A stretch of DNA of 37,548 nucleotides from Accumulibacter sp. (GTDB taxonomy: Bacteria; Pseudomonadota; Gammaproteobacteria; Burkholderiales; Rhodocyclaceae), in the NCBI GenBank assembly GCA_016789495.1, contig JAEUOJ010000183.1, forward strand, positions 1-37,548, written 5' to 3'. The notes under the pieces are model-generated. The model was not told the origin of the DNA. It did no database searches and worked only from the letters and a program-made list of their open reading frames with translations. The position numbers were made by a program, and so were the translations under genes. Every line of letters starts with the position of its first letter. Position 1 is the stretch's first letter. Of the stretch, positions 24,147 through 32,330 are shown piece after piece.

Positions 24147-25250
24147 ATGACCGCCATGGGCCACTGCACAGTTCTGCGCGATGCCGTGCCACTTGACGGC
24201 GTTCGGCGCGCGCTGATCATCAAATTGCGGCATCACGGCGACGTGCTGCTCAGTTCGCCGGTTTTTACGGTACTCAAGGCGAATGTGCCGCAGGCCGAAA
24301 TCGACGCCCTGGTCTATGCCGATACGGCCGAGATGCTGACCTTGCATCCGGCCATCGCGCAGGTGCATACCATCGACCGCAAGTGGAAGCAACTCGGGAC
24401 GATCGGCCAGATCAAGGTTGAGTTGGCGCTATACAACGCGCTGAAGGCGCGGGGTTACGATCTGATTATTCACCTCACCGAGCATTGGCGCGGCGCTTGG
24501 TTGTGCCGGCTGCTCAAGCCGCGCTGGTCGGTCGGCCCGGCGGTGCGCGGGCGGAGCAAGCGCTGGAAACAGAGCTTCTCGCACGTCCAGACCATGCACA
24601 ACCCCCTGCGTCACATGGTGGAGACCAACCTTGATGCCCTGCGCCGGCTTGGTATCCAGCCGGAACCGGGCGAGCGGCGCCTGACGCTGGTGCCGGGAGC
24701 GGCGGCCGAGGCGGCGGTGGCGGCGCATCTGGCCGGTTTTGGCCTGCGCGGCAAGGCGTTCGTCCATGTGCATCCGGCCTCGCGCTGGTTCTTCAAGTGC
24801 TGGCCGGTCGGGCGCATGGCCTCGCTGATCGAGCGTCTGCAGGCGGCGGGTCACACGGTGGTGCTGACGGCGGCGCCAAGCAACGACGAAAAGCAGATGC
24901 TGGAAGCCATCCAGGAGCGGCTGGCCAAGCCGGCATTCAGCCTGTCCGGCCAGTTGTCGCTGAAGGAACTGGCGGCGCTGACGCGCTCCGCCAAGCTGTT
25001 CATCGGCGTTGATTCAGCGCCGATGCATATCGCGGCGGCGTTGGGCACGCCAACCGTGGCGCTGTTCGGTCCTTCAGGCGACAAGCAGTGGGGGCCCTGG
25101 ACCGCGAGGGCGCGCGTCGTGGTCAGCCAGACCCATCCGTGCCGACCTTGTGGCCAAGACGGTTGTGGCGGCGGCAAGATCAGCGACTGTCTGACTTCGC
25201 TGTCCGTCGACGACGTCTGGGCCGCGGTGCTTGACCTGCTCGAACGCTGA
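24147..25250 (+). CDS. waaQ: GT9 LPS heptosyltransferase (WaaQ/RfaQ type)
   Basis: A 367-residue ADP-heptose transferase for the LPS inner core, acting on the cytoplasmic face of the inner membrane. GT9 marks: ALIIKLRHHGDVLLSSPVFTVLKANVPQAEIDALVY near the N-terminus, VHVHPASRWFFKCWP in the middle, and SGQLSLKELAALTRSAKLFIGVDSAPMHIAAALGTPTVALFGPSGDKQWGPW as the donor-binding motif. A late Cys-rich segment (HPCRPCGQDGCGGGKISDC) is common in this subfamily. ATG 24147 or the ATG nine bases later could be used. The next gene begins eight bases after the stop. The choice of HepIII (WaaQ) over HepI/II rests on overall text and is less certain than GT9. Confidence 0.9.
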   Translation: MTAMGHCTVLRDAVPLDGVRRALIIKLRHHGDVLLSSPVFTVLKANVPQAEIDALVYADTAEMLTLHPAIAQVHTIDRKWKQLGTIGQIKVELALYNALKARGYDLIIHLTEHWRGAWLCRLLKPRWSVGPAVRGRSKRWKQSFSHVQTMHNPLRHMVETNLDALRRLGIQPEPGERRLTLVPGAAAEAAVAAHLAGFGLRGKAFVHVHPASRWFFKCWPVGRMASLIERLQAAGHTVVLTAAPSNDEKQMLEAIQERLAKPAFSLSGQLSLKELAALTRSAKLFIGVDSAPMHIAAALGTPTVALFGPSGDKQWGPWTARARVVVSQTHPCRPCGQDGCGGGKISDCLTSLSVDDVWAAVLDLLER

Positions 25251-25257
25251 CGATCCG

Positions 25258-26412
25258 GTGAAAATCGCCATCGTCAGACAACGTTACAACCCGTTCGGCG
25301 GCGCGGAACGTTTCGTCGAACGGGCGTTGCGCGCGCTACGCGACGAGGGCGCCGAGGTGACGTTGATCACTCGCGACTGGTCCGGCGCCCCCGCCGAGGG
25401 CTTCCGGCAAGTCACTTGCAATCCGGCGTATTCCCGATTGCTTGGCGGCCGGACCGCCCGCGACCGCAGTTTTGCGGCCTGTGCCGCGCGCGAAATGGCC
25501 CGCGGTGGTTTCGATATCACTCAATCCCACGAACGAATCCCCGGCTGCATGATTTTCCGCGCCGGCGATGGGGTGCATGCCGCGTGGCTCGACCATCGAT
25601 CGCGGATCATTTCGCTCGCGCAGCGCTTGGCGCAACAAGTGTCGCCCTACCACCGTCACGTCCTGGCCACCGAACAAGCGATGCTGGCGCATCCGGCGTT
25701 GAGAACGGTGATCTGCAATTCAGAGCTGGTGGCCGAGGAAATGGTCCGTTATTACCGCCTGCCGCGCAGCAAGCTGACGGTGATCTACAACGGCGTGGAC
25801 ACCACGGTGTTCAACCCTCGCCTGGCGGCCGAACATCGCGCGGCGACCCGCGACGAGCTCGGTCTCAGCGACGACATTCCCCTGCTCCTTTTTGTCGGCA
25901 GCGGTTTCGAACGCAAGGGCGTCCCGCAATTGCTGCGGGCCACGGCTGAAATGCGCCGAAAACAAACCCGACTGATCGTCGTCGGCGCCGACCGCAAACG
26001 ACAAGCTTTGCGCAAACTGGCGACGGAACTCGATATCGACCACCGCGTGCATTTCACGGGTCCGGTTCAGGATGTCCGTCGCTGGTACGGCGCGGCCGAC
26101 GGCTTCGTCCTGCCGACCTTTTATGATCCGTGTCCGAATGCCGCGCTCGAAGCGCTGGCCTGCGGCTTGCCGATCGTCACCTCGATCAATTGCGGGGCTC
26201 GCGAGTGGGTGCGCCCGGACGAAAACGGTTGGGTCGTCGATCCCGCCGATATCGGGCAGCTGAGCGCGCGTCTCGACGACTTGGCCGGGCTGGCCGGCGA
26301 CCCTGGCCCGCGTGCGGCAGCACGCGCCGTTGCCGAACCGCTGACCCTGGCGGCAATGGCCGAACGTCTGCTGAGCCTTTACCGATCGCTACTCCATAAA
26401 CAGACGGGGTGA
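25258..26412 (+). CDS. GT4 LPS glycosyltransferase (WaaG-like)
   Basis: A 384-residue GT-B transferase. The N-terminal domain opens KIAIVRQRYNPFGGAERFVERAL. The C-terminal domain carries LLFVGSGFERKGVPQLLRAT and PTFYDPCPNAALEALACGLPIVTS with the E-x7-E donor motif. It is close in style to WaaG/RfaG, which adds the first outer-core hexose to heptose. GTG 25258 gives the family start (MKIAIV...), eight bases after the waaQ stop; ATG 25231 inside waaQ is a weaker alternative. It follows the heptosyltransferase, so a core-assembly role fits. About 200 bases with a promoter-like box follow. Confidence 0.88.
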   Translation: MKIAIVRQRYNPFGGAERFVERALRALRDEGAEVTLITRDWSGAPAEGFRQVTCNPAYSRLLGGRTARDRSFAACAAREMARGGFDITQSHERIPGCMIFRAGDGVHAAWLDHRSRIISLAQRLAQQVSPYHRHVLATEQAMLAHPALRTVICNSELVAEEMVRYYRLPRSKLTVIYNGVDTTVFNPRLAAEHRAATRDELGLSDDIPLLLFVGSGFERKGVPQLLRATAEMRRKQTRLIVVGADRKRQALRKLATELDIDHRVHFTGPVQDVRRWYGAADGFVLPTFYDPCPNAALEALACGLPIVTSINCGAREWVRPDENGWVVDPADIGQLSARLDDLAGLAGDPGPRAAARAVAEPLTLAAMAERLLSLYRSLLHKQTG

Positions 26413-26586
26413 GGGCCAATCACAGCCCGTGCGCCTGGCTGACCATGCAGCGCCCACGACATGACCTGGATAGGCTAGCACTTCAGCCCTCGAGCGCTAT
26501 CCGGGCATGGCGAAATAAAATCCATTTCAATTTAATTGCTTAACCCCAAAAAGATTGTCGGCGCGAAATGTGGGGCGGTGCTGGAT

Positions 26587-26592
26587 TATAAT
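26587..26592 (+). promoter_or_regulatory. probable -10 box upstream of msbA
   Basis: A perfect TATAAT 20 bases before the msbA ATG, in an AT-rich pocket of the 200-base gap after the GT4 gene. No good -35 lies at 16-18 bases upstream. An inverted repeat TTCGCGAA sits between the box and the start codon. Confidence 0.4.
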
Positions 26593-26612
26593 TCCTCGTT
26601 TCGCGAACGATA

Positions 26613-28373
26613 ATGTCCGCCGCCTCCCCTCCAAACAGCCGAAAACTCTATTTTCGTCTGTTGTCCTATGTCAGACCGTACTGGCGCGTGTTGGCGGCCG
26701 GTTTGTTCGCGACCTCGTTGGCAGCGGCGACTGAACCACTGTTTCCAGCCCTGCTCAAGCCATTGCTGGATCGCGGTTTTGCTACGGACTCCGCTTACTC
26801 GCCGCTGATGGTCGCCGGTATGATCGTCGGCATCTTTCTGATTCGCGGCATCCTGGGATTCTTGGCGTCGTACGCCATGTCGTGGGTACAGAATCGGGTC
26901 ATCACCGATTTCCGACAGGCGCTGTTCAACAAACTCCTGCAACTGCCGACCCGCTATTTTGACCAACACTCCTCTTCGACCTTGATTTCAAAGGTGACTT
27001 TCGATGTCGCCAATATCGCTTCCGCGTCCACCTCGGTCGGCACCGTCCTGATCCGCGACTCGCTTACCCTGGTTGGCTTGCTGGCCTGGCTGTTTTACCT
27101 GAACTGGATGCTGACAGTCATCACCTTGCTGGTTGCTCCGGCAATCAGCGTATTCACCCGGATTTTCGCCAAGCGTTTGCGCCAGATGAGCCGGGCGGCT
27201 CAGCATGGAATGGCCGAAATGACCGAAACGCTACAAGAAGGTATCGGCTGTCAAAAGATCATCAAGGTTTTCGGCGGCGAACAACAGGAAGAGGATCGCT
27301 TCACCCGGGTCAACCATGCGCTGCGCGGCTTCGCGATGCGGCAAGGGGTTGCCGCAGCGGCGACCACGCCAGTGATCCATCTGATTTCTTCGATTGCCGT
27401 TGGCATCGTAGTCTATATCGCCATGCGCCAATCGCAGGCTGGCGATACCACCGTCGGCAGCTTCGTGTCCTTCATCACCGCGATGTTGATGTTGCTGGCA
27501 CCGATCAAGCACCTGGCCAACATCAATGCGCCGCTGCAGACCGGCCTGGCCGCCGCGGAAAGCATTTTTCGAGCCCTGGACGAACCGCCGGAAGTCGATC
27601 ATGGCACGATCATCCTGCCACCGGTTTCAGGCCATTTGCAGATCGAGAATGTCCGGCTGCGTTACCCAGGCAGCGATCACGATGCCCTGGACGGTCTGAC
27701 GCTGGACATCGCTCCGGGCCAAACGGTGGCGCTGGTCGGCACCTCCGGTGGGGGAAAGACGACACTGGCCAATTTGATCCCACGTTTCTACAATCCGACG
27801 TCTGGTCGCATTCTGCTCGACGGACACGACCTTCAGGACGTCACCCTGGCCAGTCTACGCGCCCAGATCGCCCTCGTTTCCCAAGATATCGTCCTGTTCA
27901 ACGACACGGTAACCGCCAACATCGCCTACGGCGCTGCACGCACCGCCTCTCGCCAAGAAATCGAAAGCGCCGCCGCCGGCGCGCACGCTCTGGAATTCAT
28001 CCAAGCCCTGCCCGAGGGTTTCGACACCCAGATTGGCGAAAACGGTTCGCGGCTTTCCGGCGGTCAGCGACAACGGCTTGCGATTGCCCGCGCGATCCTC
28101 AAGAATGCGCCGATTTTGATTCTCGACGAAGCCACCTCGGCGCTTGACAATGAATCCGAGCGGCAAGTTCAAGCGGCGCTCGACACGCTGATGCGGAACC
28201 GGACCACGCTGGTCATCGCCCACCGCCTGTCAACCATCGAACGGGCCGACCGCATCATCGTGCTGCAGCAAGGGAAAATCGTCGAGTCCGGCACGCATCG
28301 CGAACTGATGGACCGCGAAGGGATTTATGCGCAATTGCACAGACTTCAATTTTCGGAACGATCGCCCGCATGA
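26613..28373 (+). CDS. msbA: lipid A export ABC transporter, permease/ATPase
   Basis: A 586-residue half-transporter; the homodimer flips lipid A-core across the inner membrane. Six membrane helices lie in about residues 20-300. The nucleotide-binding domain has Walker A GTSGGGKTT (376-384), Q-loop SQDIVLF, signature LSGGQRQR (481-488) and Walker B ILILDEATSALD (501-512), with the H-loop in VIAHRLST. Length is standard. The start lacks a clear Shine-Dalgarno site. It lies in the middle of LPS glycosyltransferases and overlaps the next gene by four bases, so it is co-expressed with core/O-chain assembly here. Confidence 0.95.
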   Translation: MSAASPPNSRKLYFRLLSYVRPYWRVLAAGLFATSLAAATEPLFPALLKPLLDRGFATDSAYSPLMVAGMIVGIFLIRGILGFLASYAMSWVQNRVITDFRQALFNKLLQLPTRYFDQHSSSTLISKVTFDVANIASASTSVGTVLIRDSLTLVGLLAWLFYLNWMLTVITLLVAPAISVFTRIFAKRLRQMSRAAQHGMAEMTETLQEGIGCQKIIKVFGGEQQEEDRFTRVNHALRGFAMRQGVAAAATTPVIHLISSIAVGIVVYIAMRQSQAGDTTVGSFVSFITAMLMLLAPIKHLANINAPLQTGLAAAESIFRALDEPPEVDHGTIILPPVSGHLQIENVRLRYPGSDHDALDGLTLDIAPGQTVALVGTSGGGKTTLANLIPRFYNPTSGRILLDGHDLQDVTLASLRAQIALVSQDIVLFNDTVTANIAYGAARTASRQEIESAAAGAHALEFIQALPEGFDTQIGENGSRLSGGQRQRLAIARAILKNAPILILDEATSALDNESERQVQAALDTLMRNRTTLVIAHRLSTIERADRIIVLQQGKIVESGTHRELMDREGIYAQLHRLQFSERSPA

Positions 28374-29497
28374 ACGCGCGGAACCGCCAACCACTTCGCA
28401 TCGTACACACCGAAGCCTCCTGCGGTTGGGGTGGACAGGAGATCCGCATTCTCGAAGAAGCGCGTGGCTTGATCGCCCGCGGTCACGACGTCAGCCTGCT
28501 TTGCCCACCTGAGGCGCGTATTTTCAGCGAAGCCTCGCGTTTCGGCGTGCCGGCCGACGCCTTGGCCATCGGCCGCAAACGTCCAGCCGGTGTGTTGGCA
28601 CTACGCCGCTGGGTCGAACAACAGCGGCCCGACGTGATCAACACCCACAGTTCGACTGATAGCTGGCTGGCCGGACTGGCTTGCGCCACCTTGACTCATC
28701 CGCCGGCGATCGTTCGTACCCGCCACATTTCGGCGCCGATCGCCGTCAATGCCGCTTCGCGCTGGCTTTACGGCCAATCGGCACGGCATGTCGTCACCAC
28801 CGGTGAAGCTTTGCGCCAAACCTTGATCGACAAACTCAAACTTCCGCCGGCATGCGTCACCTCGATTCCGACCGGTATCGATACAGAGCGTTTTACCCCG
28901 GGCGACAAGCCGGCAGCCCGTCGGGCGCTCGGGCTCGCCGCGGCGGGCCATTACCTGGGCATCGTTGCCACCCTGCGCAGTTGGAAGGGTCATCTGTACT
29001 TGCTCGACGCCTTTGCCGCGCTCGACTTGCCGGATTGGCGACTACTGATGGTCGGCGAAGGACCAATGCGTGACAACATCGCCGCCAAGATCGATGAGTT
29101 GCGCCTTGGCGACCGTGTTCTGCTGACCGGCCAGCGCAACGACCCGGAACACTGGCTGCGCGCGCTCGACGTGTTCTGCCTGCCCTCCTACGCCAACGAA
29201 GGGGTACCGCAAGCGGTGATCCAGGCGATGTTGAGCGGGCTGCCAATCGTCACCACGCCGGTCGGCGCCATTCTCGAAGCGGTGACCGACGGCGAAACGG
29301 CGTTGATCGTCAAACCGCGGGATGTCGCCACGCTAGAACAGGCGTTACGCCGGCTGATTGCCGATCCTGCTTTGTCGAATCGCCTTGGCGAGGCCGCCCG
29401 TGCCCGCGCAGTCGAACGCTTCTCGCGTGAGCGGATGCTCGACGGCATGGAAACGATTTTCCATTCGGCTGTTCGAGGGAGCCGCGATGAATCCTAA
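28370..29497 (+). CDS. GT4 glycosyltransferase
   Basis: A 375-residue GT-B enzyme. The N-terminal half has LRIVHTEASCGWGGQEIRILEEARGL and RPDVINTHSSTDSWLAGLA. The C-terminal half has YLGIVATLRSWKGHLYLLDAF, DRVLLTGQRNDPEHWLRALDVFCLPSYANEGVPQAVIQAMLSGLPIVTT and the E-x7-E site. It uses a nucleotide sugar to extend LPS core or a surface glycan; donor and acceptor unknown. The start overlaps the msbA stop (ATGA), and the 3' end overlaps the methyltransferase gene by 11 bases. Confidence 0.9.
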   Translation: MNARNRQPLRIVHTEASCGWGGQEIRILEEARGLIARGHDVSLLCPPEARIFSEASRFGVPADALAIGRKRPAGVLALRRWVEQQRPDVINTHSSTDSWLAGLACATLTHPPAIVRTRHISAPIAVNAASRWLYGQSARHVVTTGEALRQTLIDKLKLPPACVTSIPTGIDTERFTPGDKPAARRALGLAAAGHYLGIVATLRSWKGHLYLLDAFAALDLPDWRLLMVGEGPMRDNIAAKIDELRLGDRVLLTGQRNDPEHWLRALDVFCLPSYANEGVPQAVIQAMLSGLPIVTTPVGAILEAVTDGETALIVKPRDVATLEQALRRLIADPALSNRLGEAARARAVERFSRERMLDGMETIFHSAVRGSRDES

Positions 29498-30230
29498 TTC
29501 CCCCACACCCCCCAATCCCTTGGTCAAGCATTGGCGACGCGCAAAACGTAGCCTCGGACGACGTTGGCGCGAATGGCGCCTGCCTCGCGGATACATCCGT
29601 CTGGGCACGCGCTATGGCGGCTGGTGGATCGACGTCAACCTGATTGGCGCGAACGCCCTGTTGATCGATGCCGGTCTTGGCGAGGACATTAGTTTCCCAA
29701 CCGCTTTCCTGGCGCGATTTGCCGGCAGCCAGGTCATTGGCATCGAGCCGAACCCGCGCAGTCTGGCCTACTATCAAGCTCATCCGCAAATTGGCATGGA
29801 AATCCGTGAACAAGCGTTCTGGACCCACGCCGGCGAAACGCTGACCTTCCATCTGCCTCGCCCGCAAGACACGCTGCCCAAGGGCGCCGACGGTGTTTCG
29901 GGAAGCTTGGTCGGCACCCACGAATATGTCGTCGGCGGTGAAACGCTCACCGTGCTCACCACCGATCTGGCGACGCTGCTGTCGCAGGCCGGGCGCAGTG
30001 AATGCGACGTATTGAAGCTCGACATCGAAGGCGCTGAGTATGCCGTGCTGCACCAGCTCTGTGCCAGCGGCGACATCCGGCGCGCCCGACAGGTGCTGAT
30101 CGAGTTTCATCATCGCGTCACGCATCACCGTCTCGAAGAAACGCAAGCGGCCACCGAGACCCTGTGCCGGTGCGGCTTTCGCCTGGTCCATACCGAAGGC
30201 CGCAACTACATCTTCCGCCGCAAGGACTGA
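29487..30230 (+). CDS. FkbM family SAM-dependent methyltransferase
   Basis: A 247-residue protein. The SAM-binding region includes LLIDAGLGEDISFPTAFLARF and VIGIEPNPRSLAYYQAHP. The FkbM motif LKLDIEGAEYAVLHQL and the RQVLIEFHHRVTHH segment follow. These enzymes usually O-methylate sugars or polyketides; in this cluster a sugar of the LPS or capsule is the likely target. Chosen start ATG 29487 lies inside the previous gene's end; the longer upstream reading has no family text. A basic N-terminus (KHWRRAKRSLGRRWREWRL) could touch membrane phospholipid. Confidence 0.88.
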   Translation: MNPNSPTPPNPLVKHWRRAKRSLGRRWREWRLPRGYIRLGTRYGGWWIDVNLIGANALLIDAGLGEDISFPTAFLARFAGSQVIGIEPNPRSLAYYQAHPQIGMEIREQAFWTHAGETLTFHLPRPQDTLPKGADGVSGSLVGTHEYVVGGETLTVLTTDLATLLSQAGRSECDVLKLDIEGAEYAVLHQLCASGDIRRARQVLIEFHHRVTHHRLEETQAATETLCRCGFRLVHTEGRNYIFRRKD

Positions 30231-30236
30231 CCTTCC

Positions 30237-31247
30237 GTGAGCTCCTGCTTTCTGGTCATCAATGTTTCGCGCATCGGCGACACGCTGCTCGCCACACCGG
30301 CAATCCGCGCCATCGCCACGGCGCGGCCGGGTTGCGTCATTGACGTTCTCAGCCACCCGAACCGCGCCAGCATCTTGCGACATCTGCCCTTTGTCCGACA
30401 CCTCGGGGAAATCGATAAGACCAGCGCGCCGTTCCGGGGCTGGCTGGGCGGCAAGGTTTATGATGTCGCGTTCGTCTATGGTTTTGACGAACCTCTTGTC
30501 GCTTACGCCCTGCGGGTCGCCAGACAAGTCGTTGCCTTTCGTCAGGCGAACGGCAAACTCAACGCCAGACTGCATCGTATCGTCGAACCGCCCGCCTTTC
30601 AAAGCGAGCATTCGGTACTGCAATTGCTGCGTTTGCCGGCCGCATTGGACATTCCTGCCGCCGGATTGCGCTTGGCCTACACCGTCACTCCGGCGGAAAC
30701 CGCCTGGGCACGGCAGACACTGGCGAGCACCTCCCCACCGACCCGCACGCCGTTGATCGGCTTGCAGGTGGCCAGCTTTCCCACCAAAGCCTATCGCGAC
30801 TGGCCGGTGGAGTCTTTCATGGCGCTTTGCGATCGCATCCGTCTGCGTTGGCCGGAAGCGCACTTCCTGATTTTTGGCGGCAGTGAGGAACGCCGGCGAA
30901 CGGAAGCGCTCAAGTCGCATCTCGACGCGGCGGCCACGCTGCACGCCGGCCGACTGAGTCTGCGCGAAACAGTCGCATTGATGAACGAGACCGATCTCTA
31001 CGTTGGCGTCGACACCGGCCCGACGCACTTGATGAGCACGCTCGATATCCCGCTCGTCGGCCTTTATCACGGCTTTTCCCCCAGCCGGCTCATTGGTCCG
31101 CTCGAACATCCCTGCGCCTACCTGATCGATCATCCACTCGCCGATCAGAACTGTTCGACCGAGGCCTCGATGGCCGATATCGCTGTCGATCGTGTCTGGC
31201 GGACCGTCGAACGGGCGCTCGCCGAGCATCCTCCCAGACTGCGGTGA
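30237..31247 (+). CDS. GT9 heptosyltransferase-like protein
   Basis: A 336-residue GT-B enzyme of family 9. It opens FLVINVSRIGDTLLATPAIRAIATARPGCVIDVL, has LIGLQVASFPTKAYRDWPVESF at the domain border and ETDLYVGVDTGPTHLMSTLDIPLVGLYHGFSPSRLIGPL as the donor site. It transfers heptose or a related sugar in LPS assembly. GTG start 30237 with AAGGA ten bases upstream. It overlaps the next gene by four bases. It is a second GT9 beside the waaQ-like gene, from which it differs clearly. Confidence 0.88.
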   Translation: MSSCFLVINVSRIGDTLLATPAIRAIATARPGCVIDVLSHPNRASILRHLPFVRHLGEIDKTSAPFRGWLGGKVYDVAFVYGFDEPLVAYALRVARQVVAFRQANGKLNARLHRIVEPPAFQSEHSVLQLLRLPAALDIPAAGLRLAYTVTPAETAWARQTLASTSPPTRTPLIGLQVASFPTKAYRDWPVESFMALCDRIRLRWPEAHFLIFGGSEERRRTEALKSHLDAAATLHAGRLSLRETVALMNETDLYVGVDTGPTHLMSTLDIPLVGLYHGFSPSRLIGPLEHPCAYLIDHPLADQNCSTEASMADIAVDRVWRTVERALAEHPPRLR

Positions 31248-32329
31248 AATTCGCGCTGGTGATCACCAATCTGCGCGGCGGCGGCGCCGAAAAGGCGATG
31301 CTCAAGTTCGCCGCCTTGCTCGCCAAGCGCGGCCACGAAACGCATCTGGTGTTACTCGAGCACTGTGTCGAATACAGCTTACCGGTTGATGTCCGGCTGA
31401 GTGTGTTGACCCGTCCGGGGCAAGAGGCCAGCAAGGGTCTGGTCGGCAAATACCGGCTGGCCTGGCGACTGAAGCGCTTGATGACTACGCTGGCCGGAAC
31501 GCAACCATTCGATTTGATCCTCAGTACCCTGCCCTTTACCGATGAGGTCTGCAAACTGGCCCGCCTGCCGTGTCTGTGGCAAAGGATCGCCAATACGCTG
31601 TCGGCGGAAATTGATCGTCTTGCGCAGCGCGATCCGGAAAAGGCCGCGCGACGGCGAGCGAAATACCGCCAGCTCTACGATCGTGGTCGCTTGATTGCCG
31701 TATCCGATGGCGTGGCCAACGATCTTGAAGAACTGAAAATCAATGCGTTGCGCATCGAGCGCCTGTATAACCCGTTCGATGTCGAACTCATCCGCAGCGC
31801 GGCCAGGGAACCGGCGCCGCTACCAACCGCACCGTATGTCGTTCATGTCGGGCGTTTTTCGCCGCAGAAGCGGCACGAGCTGCTGCTTGCCGCCTGCCGC
31901 CAATTGCCGCAAACGCACCAGCTCGTCCTGTTGTGCCACGATCAGCCGGCGTTACGCGCCATGATCGCTCACTACGGTTTGACTGATCGCGTCGTGGTTG
32001 CCGGTTTTCAGCCCAATCCCTACCCATGGATCGCCGCCGCCGACCTGCTGGTCCTCTGTTCCGACCATGAGGGCATGCCCAGCGTGCTGGTCGAAGCACT
32101 GCTACTCGGCACGCCGGTGGTCAGCACCGATTGTCCGTCGGGACCAGGCGAAATTCTGCAGCATGGCCGATTCGGCCGTCTGGTGCCATGCAACGATGCG
32201 CCGGCATTGGCAAGCGCCTTGAGCGAAACCCTCGCCAGTCCAGGTGTGACGGTTCCTTTCGATCCCACGCCGTTCCTGCCCGGCACGGCCGCTGAACGAC
32301 TTGAGCAATTGGCGCGGGAGACCGACTGA
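31244..32329 (+). CDS. GT4 glycosyltransferase
   Basis: A 361-residue GT-B enzyme. It opens KFALVITNLRGGGAEKAMLKFAALLAKRGHE. The C-terminal domain has APYVVHVGRFSPQKRHELLLAACRQLP, DRVVVAGFQPNPYPWIAAADLLVLCSDHEGMPSVLVEALLLGTPVVSTDCPSGPGEIL, matching the GT4 donor motif. This style is common among O-antigen N-acetylgalactosamine or galactose transferases, but the sugar is not predictable. GTG start overlaps the previous stop; the next gene starts two bases after its stop. Confidence 0.9.
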   Translation: MKFALVITNLRGGGAEKAMLKFAALLAKRGHETHLVLLEHCVEYSLPVDVRLSVLTRPGQEASKGLVGKYRLAWRLKRLMTTLAGTQPFDLILSTLPFTDEVCKLARLPCLWQRIANTLSAEIDRLAQRDPEKAARRRAKYRQLYDRGRLIAVSDGVANDLEELKINALRIERLYNPFDVELIRSAAREPAPLPTAPYVVHVGRFSPQKRHELLLAACRQLPQTHQLVLLCHDQPALRAMIAHYGLTDRVVVAGFQPNPYPWIAAADLLVLCSDHEGMPSVLVEALLLGTPVVSTDCPSGPGEILQHGRFGRLVPCNDAPALASALSETLASPGVTVPFDPTPFLPGTAAERLEQLARETD

Positions 32330-32330
32330 G

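Noticed and set aside
29310..31229. 639-codon minus-strand ORF
   Set aside because: It is a shadow of the GT4, FkbM and GT9 genes on the plus strand, which have clear motifs.
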